From Ferranicluibacter rubi (GTDB lineage Bacteria > Pseudomonadota > Alphaproteobacteria > Rhizobiales > Rhizobiaceae): a stretch of 64,000 bases of DNA. Where the stretch lies: contig NZ_JAANCM010000014.1 of assembly GCF_011603255.1 (NCBI RefSeq), positions 1 to 64,000 on the forward strand. The letters run 5' to 3'. The translations under genes and the position numbers were made by a program. The stretch's first letter is position 1; each line of letters starts with the position of its first letter. The notes beneath the pieces are model-generated. The model was not told where the DNA came from and made no database searches. It saw only the letters and a list, made by a program, of their open reading frames with translations. This document shows positions 1 through 9,250 of this stretch, piece by piece.

Positions 1-36
1 TCCATCTTCTCACACATCCTCAGTCCCAATCCCTTC

Positions 37-113
<77 letters not shown>

Positions 114-709
114 AATCATCGCACACGGTCACAAACGCACAAAACCCCCGGCGCGCTCGCGTGCGGGGGGGGGGTGTGCGTTTGGGGGATTCGGCCGGTT
201 TTATCAAGCATCCGCGCCGGTAGGGCGAGAGATGATAACCTGGCGCATCCACGCCTCTCGTCTCCGATGACACCTCTCCGTCGTAGAGGCTTGCCGCTAA
301 AAATCTGCCGGGGGAGGGGGATCATGCATGCTGAAAATCTTTCTTCCCGGGCGTAACCCGAAGCGGGAGCCACTTTCCATCCAACACCATTAAAGCGCGT
401 CCCGTCAGGCACATCTTGGAAACTCTGCAGGCTCATAATGGAGTTCCACCACGGGCGGCCCAAGCCATCCGCCCGGCGGACGGGGTTCTGCTCGCCACCC
501 TATCGCACCAGCGTCTTCACCCTTTTGCTTCCGTCTTCCAGATGACGTGGCTTGTGTTCTCCGTCGGTTTCCGGAGACGCAGACGCGACGGATGAACTTG
601 GCCCGATCCGCTCCGAGCGTCCGACCTCGAACATGATCGAGGTCGCGGTGAGCGTGGAAATCGGCCATGATGGTGCGTCTTCATCCGCATCTCGAAATCC
701 GTCCCCCCC
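114..709. other. intergenic, no supported gene
   Basis: This gap of about 600 bp holds no convincing coding frame. The short frames on both strands lack recognisable domains, and one overlaps the tRNA. A GC-rich hairpin near 150-173 (CCCCGGCGCG paired with CGTGCGGGG) followed by a run of G may end the tRNA transcript, but there is no T-tract. The promoter of the AraC-type gene should lie in the right part, though I could not pick a clear -35/-10 pair. Confidence 0.5.
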
Positions 710-1729
710 ATGCCCTTCATCCCGCTTCCCTTTGTCGTTGCCCTCCTGTTGCTCATTCTTCTCACCGTCGTGCTTCGACGTGACGGGGGATCATCGCAAA
801 ACTTTCCTCTGCTGGCGTTGATCATTCTGAGCATCTGGCAGTCGGTTTTGTCGGGTTTGCGTTGGGGATATGATATTCGCACGATGATGTTTCTCGCGCC
901 TGTGGGGGCCGCGATCGTGCCGCCTTTGGCTTATGCCGGCGTCGTCCAACTCGTGCGGGGAAGCAGGCGTTTCAAGACGTGGCAGTTTGGACTTCATGCC
1001 ATTCCTGCTTTGACTGTCGTTCTCTTCCTCCTCGCATCGCGGGATCTGATCGACGTCCTTCTCGTCGGCGAGTTCGTCGGGTACGCGCTTGCCATTCTGC
1101 TGCTCATGCGGCCGGGTGCGGATGCCTTGCGGTTGGCGCCGTTCGAGGGCGCGGCGCCGGCCTATCGGGCCATTCTGTTTACGGCTTTCTCTCTTCTCCT
1201 GTCCGCGGCTGGCGATACGTTCGTCTTCCTCGATCTTATCTGGACGCACGGCGAATATGCGCGGCCGGTGATTGCGATCAGCAATCTCTTTCTGCTTACG
1301 ATTCTGTCGGTTGCTGCGGCGTCCACGGGCTCCCCGTCGGAGCCGGTCGTGGTCGTCAGTCCGCCTCCGCAGGTTGATGTTGCCGAGGATGCCGGGACGA
1401 TGGCGGCGATCGATGCGTTGATGCGGGCGAGGCGTGTGTATCGCGACGTCGATCTCAATCTCGATCGGCTGGCGCGCAAAGCCGGTATTCCGGCGCGGCA
1501 GATCTCCATCGCGATCAACCGGGCGACGGGCAAGAACGTCTCGCAATATGTCAACGAGCAGCGCATCGCCGAGGCGTGCCAGCTGCTTGCTGAAACCGAG
1601 CGGTCGGTGACCGAAATCATGTTCGATGTCGGCTTCCAGACGAAGTCGAATTTCAACCGTGAGTTCAAGCGCGTAACAGAGATGACGCCGCTGCAATGGC
1701 GGGAACGGGCGTCCTCGATCGCGATCTAG
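710..1729 (+). CDS. AraC-family regulator with membrane N-terminus
   Basis: The product has 339 residues. About residues 1-205 are strongly hydrophobic, with roughly six to seven likely membrane segments beginning at residue 4. About residues 235-335 form the AraC/XylS double helix-turn-helix, visible as LDRLARKAGIPARQISIAIN and then TEIMFDVGFQTKSNFNREFK. It is therefore probably a membrane-bound DNA-binding sensor. It lies 58 bp upstream of, and co-directional with, a four-gene exporter, so it plausibly controls that exporter in response to a signal sensed in the envelope. The start is the first ATG of the frame and leads straight into the first membrane helix, but no good Shine-Dalgarno is visible. 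The ligand is unknown. Confidence 0.85.
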   Translation: MPFIPLPFVVALLLLILLTVVLRRDGGSSQNFPLLALIILSIWQSVLSGLRWGYDIRTMMFLAPVGAAIVPPLAYAGVVQLVRGSRRFKTWQFGLHAIPALTVVLFLLASRDLIDVLLVGEFVGYALAILLLMRPGADALRLAPFEGAAPAYRAILFTAFSLLLSAAGDTFVFLDLIWTHGEYARPVIAISNLFLLTILSVAAASTGSPSEPVVVVSPPPQVDVAEDAGTMAAIDALMRARRVYRDVDLNLDRLARKAGIPARQISIAINRATGKNVSQYVNEQRIAEACQLLAETERSVTEIMFDVGFQTKSNFNREFKRVTEMTPLQWRERASSIAI

Positions 1730-1787
1730 CACGGTCTCGATCCTGTTTCCGGTCTCGCAAAGGCCGGCAGAGGTCGAGACTGGCGGT

Positions 1788-2888
1788 ATGAACCAACATA
1801 TCGAACGTCCCACCAAACACACGCTCTCGCTTGCCGAGACACTCGGTTCGCTTTCTCTCGAGCTCGAACCTGCTCATCTTCCGCCGCGAAAGCGCTCGCG
1901 TCGGTTCATTCTCGCTCCTGGTCTCCTGATGATCGCGGCCGGTCTCGGTGGCGGGGTTATTTTGGCCTCCGGGTGGACACTGCCTTGGATGGAAGCCACA
2001 GCGGTTCAACCGCTAGGTGAAGATAGTCGACCAGCGGAACCCTCTCCGGGCGTGGCTGAGAATCACGTTTCCTCACCGATCGTCTCCTCTCCTGCACGGG
2101 AGATCACCGGGTCCGGCTTCGTCATTCCGGAGCAAGGCACACGCGTCTTTTCCAAATATGAGGGCCGGGTGGTCAGGGTTGCGGTCGAGGCCGGAGATCT
2201 CGTAACGCGCGGGCAGGCGCTCGTCGTGCTGGAGGATCGCGATGCCCGATTCGGGCTTGAACAGGCGCAGGCTGCAAAGACCGCGGCGGACCTGCAGGAG
2301 GTCGCCCGGCGCATCGACCTTGTCCAATCCGAGACGGAACGTGACCGCATGGAGCGTCTGTTCGTCAGCGATGCGGTTTCGAGACAAGTGCTTGATCTGG
2401 CCCGTGTTCGGCAGCAACAGGCCGAGAACGCAGCAGCGCAAGGGCGGCAATCCGTCGAGAGTGCGGACATATCGCTTCGGATGGCACAGGATCGCCTCGA
2501 TGAGCAGACGGTCTCCGCGCCCTTTGCCGGAGTGGTGACAGGCCTCTCCGTGCATGTCGGGGATACGGTTCTCGCCCGTGCCGACAGCGTTCGCGAAGAC
2601 CAGAGCCTGCTGACGCTGACCGACATGGACCGCCTGGCGATCGATGCGGATGTGGCGGAGGCGAATATCGCAACGCTGAAGCCGGGGCTTGTCGGCGAGG
2701 CGGTGCTGGACGCTTTCCCGGATCAGCCCTTTCGGGTCGCGATCCGGCGTCTTGCGCCGGTGGCCTCGGTCGAGAAGGGCACGGTGACGCTTCGCCTCGA
2801 TCTCATCGACCCGCCGAAAGGCCTGCGGCCCAACATGGCGGCGCGCATTCGCATTCCCATCACCCCGGCAGGAGACATCGCGCAATGA
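1788..2888 (+). CDS. HlyD/MacA-type periplasmic adaptor subunit
   Basis: The product has 366 residues: a short cytosolic N-terminus, one membrane anchor near residues 41-63, then a membrane-fusion-protein fold. Biotinyl-lipoyl halves flank a coiled-coil hairpin (GRVVRVAVEAGDLVTRGQAL near residues 124-143, then an Ala/Gln/Glu-rich helical stretch, then DEQTVSAPFAGVVTGLSVHV), followed by beta-barrel segments. Adaptors of this family link an inner-membrane ABC exporter to an outer-membrane channel. Its stop overlaps the start of the ATPase gene by 4 bp, so the genes are translationally coupled. No outer-membrane TolC-like gene is present nearby, so a shared channel is assumed. Confidence 0.88.
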   Translation: MNQHIERPTKHTLSLAETLGSLSLELEPAHLPPRKRSRRFILAPGLLMIAAGLGGGVILASGWTLPWMEATAVQPLGEDSRPAEPSPGVAENHVSSPIVSSPAREITGSGFVIPEQGTRVFSKYEGRVVRVAVEAGDLVTRGQALVVLEDRDARFGLEQAQAAKTAADLQEVARRIDLVQSETERDRMERLFVSDAVSRQVLDLARVRQQQAENAAAQGRQSVESADISLRMAQDRLDEQTVSAPFAGVVTGLSVHVGDTVLARADSVREDQSLLTLTDMDRLAIDADVAEANIATLKPGLVGEAVLDAFPDQPFRVAIRRLAPVASVEKGTVTLRLDLIDPPKGLRPNMAARIRIPITPAGDIAQ

Positions 2889-3589
2889 CCGAAGCACAGG
2901 ACATCTACATCCAACTCGAGAGCGTCAGCAAAGCTTATCGCGTCGCCGGGCAGACGCTTCCGATCTTCTCCGGCCTCGATCTCGCCATTCCCAAGGGTGA
3001 CTTCGTGGCCGTCATGGGGCCTTCGGGCTCGGGCAAATCGACACTTCTCAACATGCTGGCGGGGATCGACCGGCCCGATGCCGGGCGCGTGCGCATCGGC
3101 ACGCATAGCCTCGATCAGATGGGCGAGGCGGCGCGCGGGTCCTGGCGGGCGCATCATATGGGCATCGTCTTCCAGTTCTATAACCTTCTGCCGATGCTGA
3201 ATGCCGCCGAGAATGTCGAGCTTCCGCTTCTGCTGAAGCCCTTGTCGGCCCGTGAACGGCGTGTTCGGGTGGAGCGCGTGCTCGATCTCGTCGGGCTTGC
3301 CGGACGCGAGCGGCAATATCCCGGCATGATGTCGGGCGGGCAGCAGCAGCGCGTCGGCATTGCCCGCGCCATCGTTGCCGATCCCGGCTTGCTGCTCTGC
3401 GACGAACCGACCGGCGATCTCGACCGCGCCTCTGCCGATGATATTCTGGAGATGTTGCAGACGCTCAATCAGGTGCTGGGCAAGACGATCCTCATGGTGA
3501 CGCACGACCCGCAGGCGGCGCGTTGTGCGAAGCGCACGCTGCATCTGGACAAGGGCGTTTTCGTCGAAGAGGCGAGGGCTGCGGAATGA
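2885..3589 (+). CDS. ABC exporter ATP-binding protein (MacB/LolD type)
   Basis: This stand-alone nucleotide-binding protein of 234 residues has Walker A GPSGSGKS at 45-52, Q-loop FQFYNLLP, signature MSGGQQQR at 149-156, Walker B LLLCDEP at 169-175 and the H-loop in LMVTHDP. The subgroup is the LolD/MacB/DevA kind that pairs with FtsX-like permeases and uses a mechanotransmission mechanism. It overlaps the adaptor gene by 4 bp and the first permease by 4 bp. It should energise export or extraction of a substrate from the inner membrane or periplasm. The substrate is unknown; lipids, peptides, glycolipids and drugs have all been described for this family. Confidence 0.92.
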   Translation: MTEAQDIYIQLESVSKAYRVAGQTLPIFSGLDLAIPKGDFVAVMGPSGSGKSTLLNMLAGIDRPDAGRVRIGTHSLDQMGEAARGSWRAHHMGIVFQFYNLLPMLNAAENVELPLLLKPLSARERRVRVERVLDLVGLAGRERQYPGMMSGGQQQRVGIARAIVADPGLLLCDEPTGDLDRASADDILEMLQTLNQVLGKTILMVTHDPQAARCAKRTLHLDKGVFVEEARAAE

Positions 3590-4728
3590 CCTTCCTTCAT
3601 CTTGCAAGACGAAACGCTTTGCGCAAACCGCTGCGCGCCGTGCTTCTCATGGTCTGCATCGCCACCGCGTTCCTGATCTATGGTCTGACGACGAGTTTTC
3701 TCGCCGGGGCGCAGGGTACCTCGGCGGCGAGCGAGGATATCCTCGGCGTGACGAGCGCCGGCGGGCGGACGCAGGCGCTGCCGATGGCTGCTCTCTCACC
3801 TCTCGCCGCCATTCCCGAAGTCGCCGGGGTTGCCTATGTGACGCGCGTGCGTGGTTTTGTGGACGTCGAGAAGAATGTCGTTGCGGTGAGTGCGGCCGAC
3901 ATGGCGCGGCTGATGGACGTCAACGGCAAAAGCCTGGGGCTGACGCCGGCACTTCTCTCGGCCATGGATATGGCGCGCGACCGGGTGCTCGTCGGGCGGG
4001 CACTGGCGGATGCTCAAGGGTGGACGGTCGGGCAGCGGGTCGCGGTCACGGCGTTCGACGTCGCCAAACAGGATGGCGGCCGTGACTGGCGGTTCGAGAT
4101 CGCTGGCATTTTCGAGGGTGAGACGGCCTCCACCGACACCTATTTCATGATCGCGCGCTATGATTATGTGAACGCCGCACGTGCCCGGGGACGGGACACT
4201 GTCGATGCCTTTGTCGTCCGGCCCTCGGCGCAGGTGTCTCCGGCCGTGCTTGCCGCCCGTATCGATGCGCGGTTTGCCAATTCCGCCAGCCCCACGCGCA
4301 CGCAGTCGGAAAAGCAGTTCCTCGAAGCCTTCCTGCGGCAATATGCCGATGTCGGCCTCATCGTGAACCTCGTCGTGGGTGCGGCCTTCGTCACGCTCCT
4401 GATGATCGTGGTCAACACGATGATCTTCGCCATTCGGGAACGCACCTTCGAGATCGGCGTCCTAAAGACACTGGGTTTCTCAAGCGTCCATATCGTCACC
4501 CTCATCCTGGTGGAGACGTCGTTCGTCTTTCTGTTTGGCGGCGGGATCGGGCTGCTTCTGGCGTGGCTTGCGGCGCAGTTTGCCGGCCCAGAACTCGGGC
4601 TCGTGTTTTCGCCTGCGGTCCTCGTCAAGGGCGCGGCGATCATGGTCGGCCTCAGCCTTGCGACCGGCGCGCTTCCCGCCATCGCAGCCCTGCGCATTCC
4701 CGTCATCAACGCCTTCAGAACACGGTGA
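3586..4728 (+). CDS. FtsX-like ABC permease, first of pair
   Basis: The start at 3586 overlaps the ATPase stop (ATGA), although the frame stays open further upstream. The product has 380 residues. An N-terminal membrane helix at about 18-40 is followed by a large extracytoplasmic MacB-PCD-like domain, and three C-terminal helices begin near residue 265 (DVGLIVNLVVGAAFVTLLMI). The segment RERTFEIGVLKTLGF is the typical cytosolic loop that docks on the ATPase. This is the DevC/LolC/MacB fold. Two separate permease genes follow the same ATPase, so the transporter is probably a permease heterodimer with an ATPase homodimer, as in LolCDE, rather than a MacB-like fusion. Confidence 0.9.
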   Translation: MTFLHLARRNALRKPLRAVLLMVCIATAFLIYGLTTSFLAGAQGTSAASEDILGVTSAGGRTQALPMAALSPLAAIPEVAGVAYVTRVRGFVDVEKNVVAVSAADMARLMDVNGKSLGLTPALLSAMDMARDRVLVGRALADAQGWTVGQRVAVTAFDVAKQDGGRDWRFEIAGIFEGETASTDTYFMIARYDYVNAARARGRDTVDAFVVRPSAQVSPAVLAARIDARFANSASPTRTQSEKQFLEAFLRQYADVGLIVNLVVGAAFVTLLMIVVNTMIFAIRERTFEIGVLKTLGFSSVHIVTLILVETSFVFLFGGGIGLLLAWLAAQFAGPELGLVFSPAVLVKGAAIMVGLSLATGALPAIAALRIPVINAFRTR

Positions 4729-4733
4729 TCTCC

Positions 4734-5933
4734 ATGTCCACGCTCGTACGACAGACCGGCATCATGATCCGGGTCAATCTTCTCAGCCTGCCACGCCGCC
4801 TCGCCATTTCCCTATCTATGGCCTTGTCCATTGCCTTGGTCGTCTGTGTGCTTGCGGGCTTTCTCGCTCTGGCCAAGGGTTTCGAAAGCGCCCTTGCCGG
4901 GGCGGGTTCGCCGATGGTCGCGGTCATTCTCGGTGGAGGCGCGCAGCAGGAAAACGGCTCGGATATTCCCCCTGACATCATCCGCTCGCTGGAAGCGACG
5001 ACGGGCGATATCGGTGCGGTGCGCAATAGTGCGGGGCGGCTTGTCTCGTCGCGCGAGGTCATCGTCGCCGTTGATGTCGATATGGTCGGCGATGATGCGG
5101 TTCGCACGATTGCGGTCCGCGGCATGGATGCTGCGGGGGCGTCGATGCGCGATCAGATCGCCGTGTCGGAGGGACGCCTTTTCACACCGGGTGCGCGGGA
5201 GATCGTGGTGGGTGACCAGCTTGCCACGACACTCGGCCTCACGGTCGGCCAAAGCGTGCGTCTCGGCGCTGTCGACTGGATGGTCGTCGGGCGATTTTCG
5301 GCCCATGGCAGCGCGTTCGAATCCGAGGTCTGGGCCGATCTCGATGCGGTGCGTGCCGGCTTCGACCGGCAGAATACGGTGCAGAGTCTGCGCCTCCGGC
5401 TGATGGATCCGGCTGGCCTGACACGCTTGCAGGCCCGGCTTTCGACGCTCGGCACCGTACCTCTCGTAGCGATGACGGAGGCGGATCTTTATGCGGCGCA
5501 ATCCGGCCGCACGGCGCGGCTCATCCGGCTGTTTGCCTGGCCATTGGCGCTGCTGATGGCCATCGGCGCGACGGCCGGGGCGCTGAACACGATGATGAGT
5601 TCCGTTTCCGACAGAACGGTCGAAATCGCCACGGTCCGGGCGCTGGGCTTCCAGCGGTTTGCCGCCTTCGTCGGAACCTGGGTCGAGGCCATGTGCCTTG
5701 CCGCGGTCGGCGTCGCCTTGGGTCTCGTTGTCTCTTGGCTCGGCTTCAATGGCTGGCAGGCGAGCACGATCGGGGCCAACAATGCGCGGCTGTCCTTCCA
5801 GCTGTCGGTGACATCCGATGTCGCGATCGTCGCCGGCCTGCTCGGTCTTGCGATCGGTGCGCTCGGTGGCCTCATCCCGGCCTTCGTGGCCACGCGGTTG
5901 CCGCTGACCGCCGCGCTTCGAGCGCGGGGCTGA
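4734..5933 (+). CDS. FtsX-like ABC permease, second of pair
   Basis: The product has 399 residues and starts 6 bp after the previous stop. One N-terminal membrane helix (about residues 22-43) is followed by a periplasmic domain and three C-terminal helices from about residue 265. The loop SDRTVEIATVRALGFQRFA matches the docking loop of the first permease. It is the last gene of the exporter operon and converges on a metallophosphoesterase gene only 38 bp away. The open frame continues upstream into the first permease gene, but the chosen ATG begins the recognisable FtsX-type N-terminus. Confidence 0.9.
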   Translation: MSTLVRQTGIMIRVNLLSLPRRLAISLSMALSIALVVCVLAGFLALAKGFESALAGAGSPMVAVILGGGAQQENGSDIPPDIIRSLEATTGDIGAVRNSAGRLVSSREVIVAVDVDMVGDDAVRTIAVRGMDAAGASMRDQIAVSEGRLFTPGAREIVVGDQLATTLGLTVGQSVRLGAVDWMVVGRFSAHGSAFESEVWADLDAVRAGFDRQNTVQSLRLRLMDPAGLTRLQARLSTLGTVPLVAMTEADLYAAQSGRTARLIRLFAWPLALLMAIGATAGALNTMMSSVSDRTVEIATVRALGFQRFAAFVGTWVEAMCLAAVGVALGLVVSWLGFNGWQASTIGANNARLSFQLSVTSDVAIVAGLLGLAIGALGGLIPAFVATRLPLTAALRARG

Positions 5934-5971
5934 GGGACCGGTTTCCACTTATCCCTGACAAACTCCAGGCG

Positions 5972-7090
5972 CTATGACGTCCGTCGGAAGGTGATGACCG
6001 TGAGTTCCGAGGGTCGGCCGAGGCGCAGTGCGAAGCCAGGCCAGAGGCCGGTTCCGTTGTTGACGTAGAGTTGCAGGCCGCCGACCGTGTAGAGGCCGGA
6101 GACGAAGCCGTTGTTCGGCCGTGCGAAGAGACGGTCGAGACCCAGAATCAGGCCGCCATGGGTGTGGCCCGAGAGCTGCAAGGCGACGCCGGCGGCGGCG
6201 GCGCGTGCCGCCTCGCGGGGCTGGTGGTCGAGAAGAATGATGGGCGTATCTGCCGGCGCGCCCTCAAGGGCCTTTGCGAGATCGGGGCCGGGCAGGTCAT
6301 GGGCCCTCGCGGAAAGGTCGGTGACGCCGGCGATGGTGATCGAGGCATTGTCCCGCGTTACGGTAGTGTGCTGGTTTTCGAGCAGCCTCATGCCGAGCGA
6401 GGCGAAATGCGCCATCCATTCGGCATAGCCGAAGAAATATTCATGGTTGCCGGGAATGGCGATCACCCCGTCGCGGGCCTTCAGCTTTGCAAGCGGCGCC
6501 ACATCGGCCCGGCGATCCTCGAGGCTGCCGTCGATCAGATCGCCGGTGATGACGATCACGTCGGGCGCGAGTGCATTGGATCTCTCGACGACGGCCTCCG
6601 CCCAGGCTTGCGGGAACAGCCGGCTGATATGCATGTCGGTCAGCTGCAGCATCCGGTACCCATCGAAGGACGGCGGCAAATTGGGGATGGCGATTTCGAT
6701 CGATTTCAGCGGGGGAACGCGGATGGCCTGGGAGACGCCGATGGCCGCCGCAGCCAGTGCCGTTGCGCCCATGGCATAGCGAATCCCCGGGGGAACCGTG
6801 ATGAGCCGGCCCTTGATGAGGGCGAGCAGCAGCGACACCAGATCGAGCGCGATCTGCAGGACCGCCAGCAGCGCGATGGCGCCGAAGAGCAGGTTGAAGC
6901 CGATCACCAGCCAGCGCGGGAACTCCGGCGAGAAAACGGAGCCCGAGGAGAGGCGGCTGAAGAAATGGTATTGGGAGGCAAGCAGCAGGACGATCGCCAG
7001 CAGTGCCTTGACCGACCAGAGCCAAGGGAGTGGCTGGATGAAACGAACGAGGACGACCAGCCAGGGTAGTCCGAAGATGAGATGAAACAT
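5972..7090 (-). CDS. membrane-anchored metallophosphoesterase
   Basis: The product has 372 residues. Three or four membrane helices occupy about residues 1-120. A calcineurin-like phosphoesterase domain follows, with all dinuclear-metal motifs: TDMHIS (Asp152, His154), GDLIDG (183-188), GNHE (214-217) and GHTHGG (308-313). It resembles the YkuE/YaeI group, some members of which hydrolyse phospholipid or UDP-lipid substrates at the membrane; the substrate here is unknown. The start at 7090 was chosen because the first hydrophobic segment begins directly after it, while the upstream extension is basic and unlike the family. The gene is monocistronic, convergent with the exporter operon. Confidence 0.88.
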   Translation of the reverse strand: MFHLIFGLPWLVVLVRFIQPLPWLWSVKALLAIVLLLASQYHFFSRLSSGSVFSPEFPRWLVIGFNLLFGAIALLAVLQIALDLVSLLLALIKGRLITVPPGIRYAMGATALAAAAIGVSQAIRVPPLKSIEIAIPNLPPSFDGYRMLQLTDMHISRLFPQAWAEAVVERSNALAPDVIVITGDLIDGSLEDRRADVAPLAKLKARDGVIAIPGNHEYFFGYAEWMAHFASLGMRLLENQHTTVTRDNASITIAGVTDLSARAHDLPGPDLAKALEGAPADTPIILLDHQPREAARAAAAGVALQLSGHTHGGLILGLDRLFARPNNGFVSGLYTVGGLQLYVNNGTGLWPGFALRLGRPSELTVITFRRTS

Positions 7091-7169
7091 GCGGCGCCGG
7101 ATGTGAGGATGAGGATGGGTCCGGTGTAGCATACGGCGCCCGAGAGGCGTTGGACTTTCGCATGGGGAT

Positions 7170-7205
7170 AAGGCCGGTGCCTTGATGTGCGGGGGCACCG
7201 GCCTT
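7170..7205 (-). terminator. 12-bp hairpin after the CMD-cupin gene
   Basis: AAGGCCGGTGCC (7170-7181) and GGCACCGGCCTT (7194-7205) are perfect inverted repeats around a 12-nt loop. They lie about 70 bp past the stop of the leftward CMD-cupin gene. There is no T-tract, so this is a terminator-like or RNA-stabilising hairpin, not a classical Rho-independent terminator. Confidence 0.5.
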
Positions 7206-7276
7206 CGGGAGTGTCGATCAAGGGATTCCAGGCTCGCGGGATCGCGTTCTTTCGAACCCGCGACGCTAAGCATCTT

Positions 7277-8494
7277 TTAGTAAATCGCAGCTTCGCCGCC
7301 GTATTCCGCATCGGTCACCTTGTCGAGCCACGTCACGGCGCTGCCGTCGAGGGCTTCGGCGACGGCGAAGTGGACCATCGGCGTGTCGGCGGCTGCGCCG
7401 TGCCAGTGCTTGACCAGAGGCGGGATCCAGACGACGTCTCCGGGACCGAAGGCTTCGCGCGGGGCCCCTTCCTTCTGCACCCAGCCCTTGCCGGAGACGA
7501 TGTAAAGCGTCTGCCCGAGCGGATGGGTGTGCCATGCGGTGCGGGCACCGGCGGGGAAGGAGACGGTGGCGCCGCTGATGCGCGCCGGGGCATCGCCCTT
7601 GTATGGGGTCGAGATCTCAACCTTGCCGGTGAAATAGGCTTCAGGTCCACTTGTGGCGGCCGTGCCGGCACGGGTCAGGGTGATATCGGCTTTTTCGGGC
7701 TGGGTTTCTTCGGGCATGGCTTCGGCTTTCTTTTCGTGACGGGTGGCGAGCACGCGCTCCAGGACGGGAACGGCCGACATGGCCCGGGGCCAGCCGGCGT
7801 AGAAACCGAGATGGGTCAGAACCTCCGCAGCTTCCGTCTCCGTCAACCCGTTGTCCATGGCCCTGTTGGCGTGAAATGGCAACTGTTCGGGCTGGCCGAT
7901 GGCGACGAGCGCGGCCATGGTGACGAGGCTGCGGTCACGAGGACTGAGGTCCGGTCGCGTCCACAGATCGCCGAAGAGGACCTTGTTCGTCAGTTCGGCA
8001 AGGGCAGGCGCTGTCGGGGAAACCGTGGTGTCCACCGTCCGGCTTCGTGCGGCCTCGGCGCTCGCATCGAGCACGATGCGCGCCGCGTCGCTGTCGCTCA
8101 CGGATGCGATGTTGCGGGACTCGAACACGGTCTTTGCTTCGGTGACGGCGGATATGGCGTTTGGCCAGCCTGTGTAGAAAGCGAGATGGGTGATGAGTTC
8201 GCCGATCTCGCGCGGCTCGACGCCGTTGTCGAGCGCGCGGCCGACATGGCTGCCGATCTGCGCCGATTTGCCGGTGGCAACCAGCGCGGCGACGGTGACG
8301 AGGCTGCGATCGCGGGCGGCAAGCTGCGGGCGAAGCCAGACGTCGCCGAACAGCACGTCATCGGTAAAATGGCCGAGCCCGGGCGCGACATCGTAGACGG
8401 CTGCGGGCGCGACACGGGTTCGCCGGGTTTCCTCGGCTTCGACCCCCGTGGTGGCAAGGGCCGAAAGGGCGATGGTGGCGGCTATGGTCTTCAA
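7277..8494 (-). CDS. secreted tandem CMD-domain + cupin protein
   Basis: The product has 405 residues. A TTG start at 8494 is chosen because AGGAGG lies 5 nt upstream and the frame opens directly into a signal peptide (KTIAATIALSALATTGVEA). Two carboxymuconolactone-decarboxylase/AhpD-like helical domains follow (about residues 35-135 and 150-245), each with a LFGD.W.RP..  ..RDRSLVT.AALVA.G pattern. A C-terminal cupin (about 290-395) carries metal-type histidines in WHTHPLGQ and KHWHG. The CMD domains show no AhpD CxxC, so they are not peroxidase-reductase-like. The function is unknown; a periplasmic isomerase, decarboxylase or dioxygenase-like activity is possible. A longer ATG-initiated form would begin near 8548 but would spoil the signal peptide. 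Confidence 0.78.
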   Translation of the reverse strand: MKTIAATIALSALATTGVEAEETRRTRVAPAAVYDVAPGLGHFTDDVLFGDVWLRPQLAARDRSLVTVAALVATGKSAQIGSHVGRALDNGVEPREIGELITHLAFYTGWPNAISAVTEAKTVFESRNIASVSDSDAARIVLDASAEAARSRTVDTTVSPTAPALAELTNKVLFGDLWTRPDLSPRDRSLVTMAALVAIGQPEQLPFHANRAMDNGLTETEAAEVLTHLGFYAGWPRAMSAVPVLERVLATRHEKKAEAMPEETQPEKADITLTRAGTAATSGPEAYFTGKVEISTPYKGDAPARISGATVSFPAGARTAWHTHPLGQTLYIVSGKGWVQKEGAPREAFGPGDVVWIPPLVKHWHGAAADTPMVHFAVAEALDGSAVTWLDKVTDAEYGGEAAIY

Positions 8495-8856
8495 GAGAAC
8501 CTCCTGTCGATAGTGCCGCACCGGATGGATGGGAGGAAGGTACGGCATGAGGCAGGTAGGGTCTCGGGGAAGTAGGATTAGGCCATGAAAACCGCATGGA
8601 CCTATCGGCTCTCGCCATGAATGCGCAGATGCGCGGAAACGACTTTGCCGCCTGTCGCCTTTGCGCCGCAAACACTTGGGATACCGGACGACCGGATCTT
8701 GCGCCGGAGAGGCGATTGATTCTATCGCGATCTTCCGCGGAACCGAACAGCGCGATACGGGTTCGGGATCTTGACCGAAAGCCGGGTGCCCGCCTGCGAG
8801 GCTGGGCCGATGATACCGACATATGGAGGAAACGACAGGATGACGAGGAACGGGTG
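8495..8856. other. divergent intergenic region
   Basis: About 360 bp separate the leftward CMD-cupin gene from the rightward response regulator, so promoters for both should lie here. The response-regulator frame stays open through much of it, but its predicted peptide resembles nothing and precedes the receiver domain, so I treat it as untranslated. I could not assign promoter boxes with confidence. Confidence 0.4.
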
Positions 8857-9222
8857 GTGAGCGAGGAAGCCGACATTTTCGACAAAGTCTTTCTCGTCGT
8901 GGAGGACGAATATCTGGTGGCGGCGGATATTCTGGACGTGCTGGGCCGGGCCGGGGCGGATGTCATCGGGCCGGTATCGAGCCTCGAAGGTGCCCTAAAG
9001 CTGGTGGACGAGGCGGAGCAGATCGATGCCGCCGTTCTCGACATTCATCTGCGCGGCGCGGAGGTCTATCCCGTGGCGGATGCATTGTCCCTGCGAAATG
9101 TGCCGTTCGCCTTCCTGACGGCCTATGACCGGGGCGACCTGCCGGAGCGTTTCCGCGAGGCGCCTTTTCTTCAGAAACCGGTCGATCCCGACGAACTGCT
9201 GCAACTCCTGAGCCGGTTGTAG
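8857..9222 (+). CDS. single-domain response regulator
   Basis: The product has 121 residues and is only a receiver domain. It shows the acidic pair in VVEDEYLV, the phospho-acceptor Asp62 in AAVLDIHL, the switch Thr in FLTAYD, and the conserved Lys in LQKPVD. The GTG start at 8857 follows GAGGAA at 8845-8850; another GTG at 8854 is possible. It lies 28 bp upstream of an HWE histidine kinase and is surely its partner or competitor. Having no output domain, it should act by protein contact or as a phosphate sink, like other rhizobial HWE-associated receivers. Confidence 0.85.
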   Translation: MSEEADIFDKVFLVVEDEYLVAADILDVLGRAGADVIGPVSSLEGALKLVDEAEQIDAAVLDIHLRGAEVYPVADALSLRNVPFAFLTAYDRGDLPERFREAPFLQKPVDPDELLQLLSRL

Positions 9223-9250
9223 ATCGGCCCATAGACAGAGGACAAAGGCC

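Noticed and set aside
116-463. 115-codon frame on the - strand after tRNA-fMet
   Set aside because: There is no Shine-Dalgarno and no recognisable family, and it passes through the G-rich hairpin; not supported.
1788-5933. Type I secretion system for the RTX lipase
   Set aside because: The ABC part has stand-alone LolD/MacB-type ATPase and FtsX-like permeases, not a PrtD/HlyB-type fused exporter, so it is not a T1SS.
8596-8856. N-terminal extension of the response regulator from ATG 8596
   Set aside because: The added 87 residues show no domain or conservation pattern and lack a ribosome site, while GTG at 8857 has a good one directly before the receiver fold.
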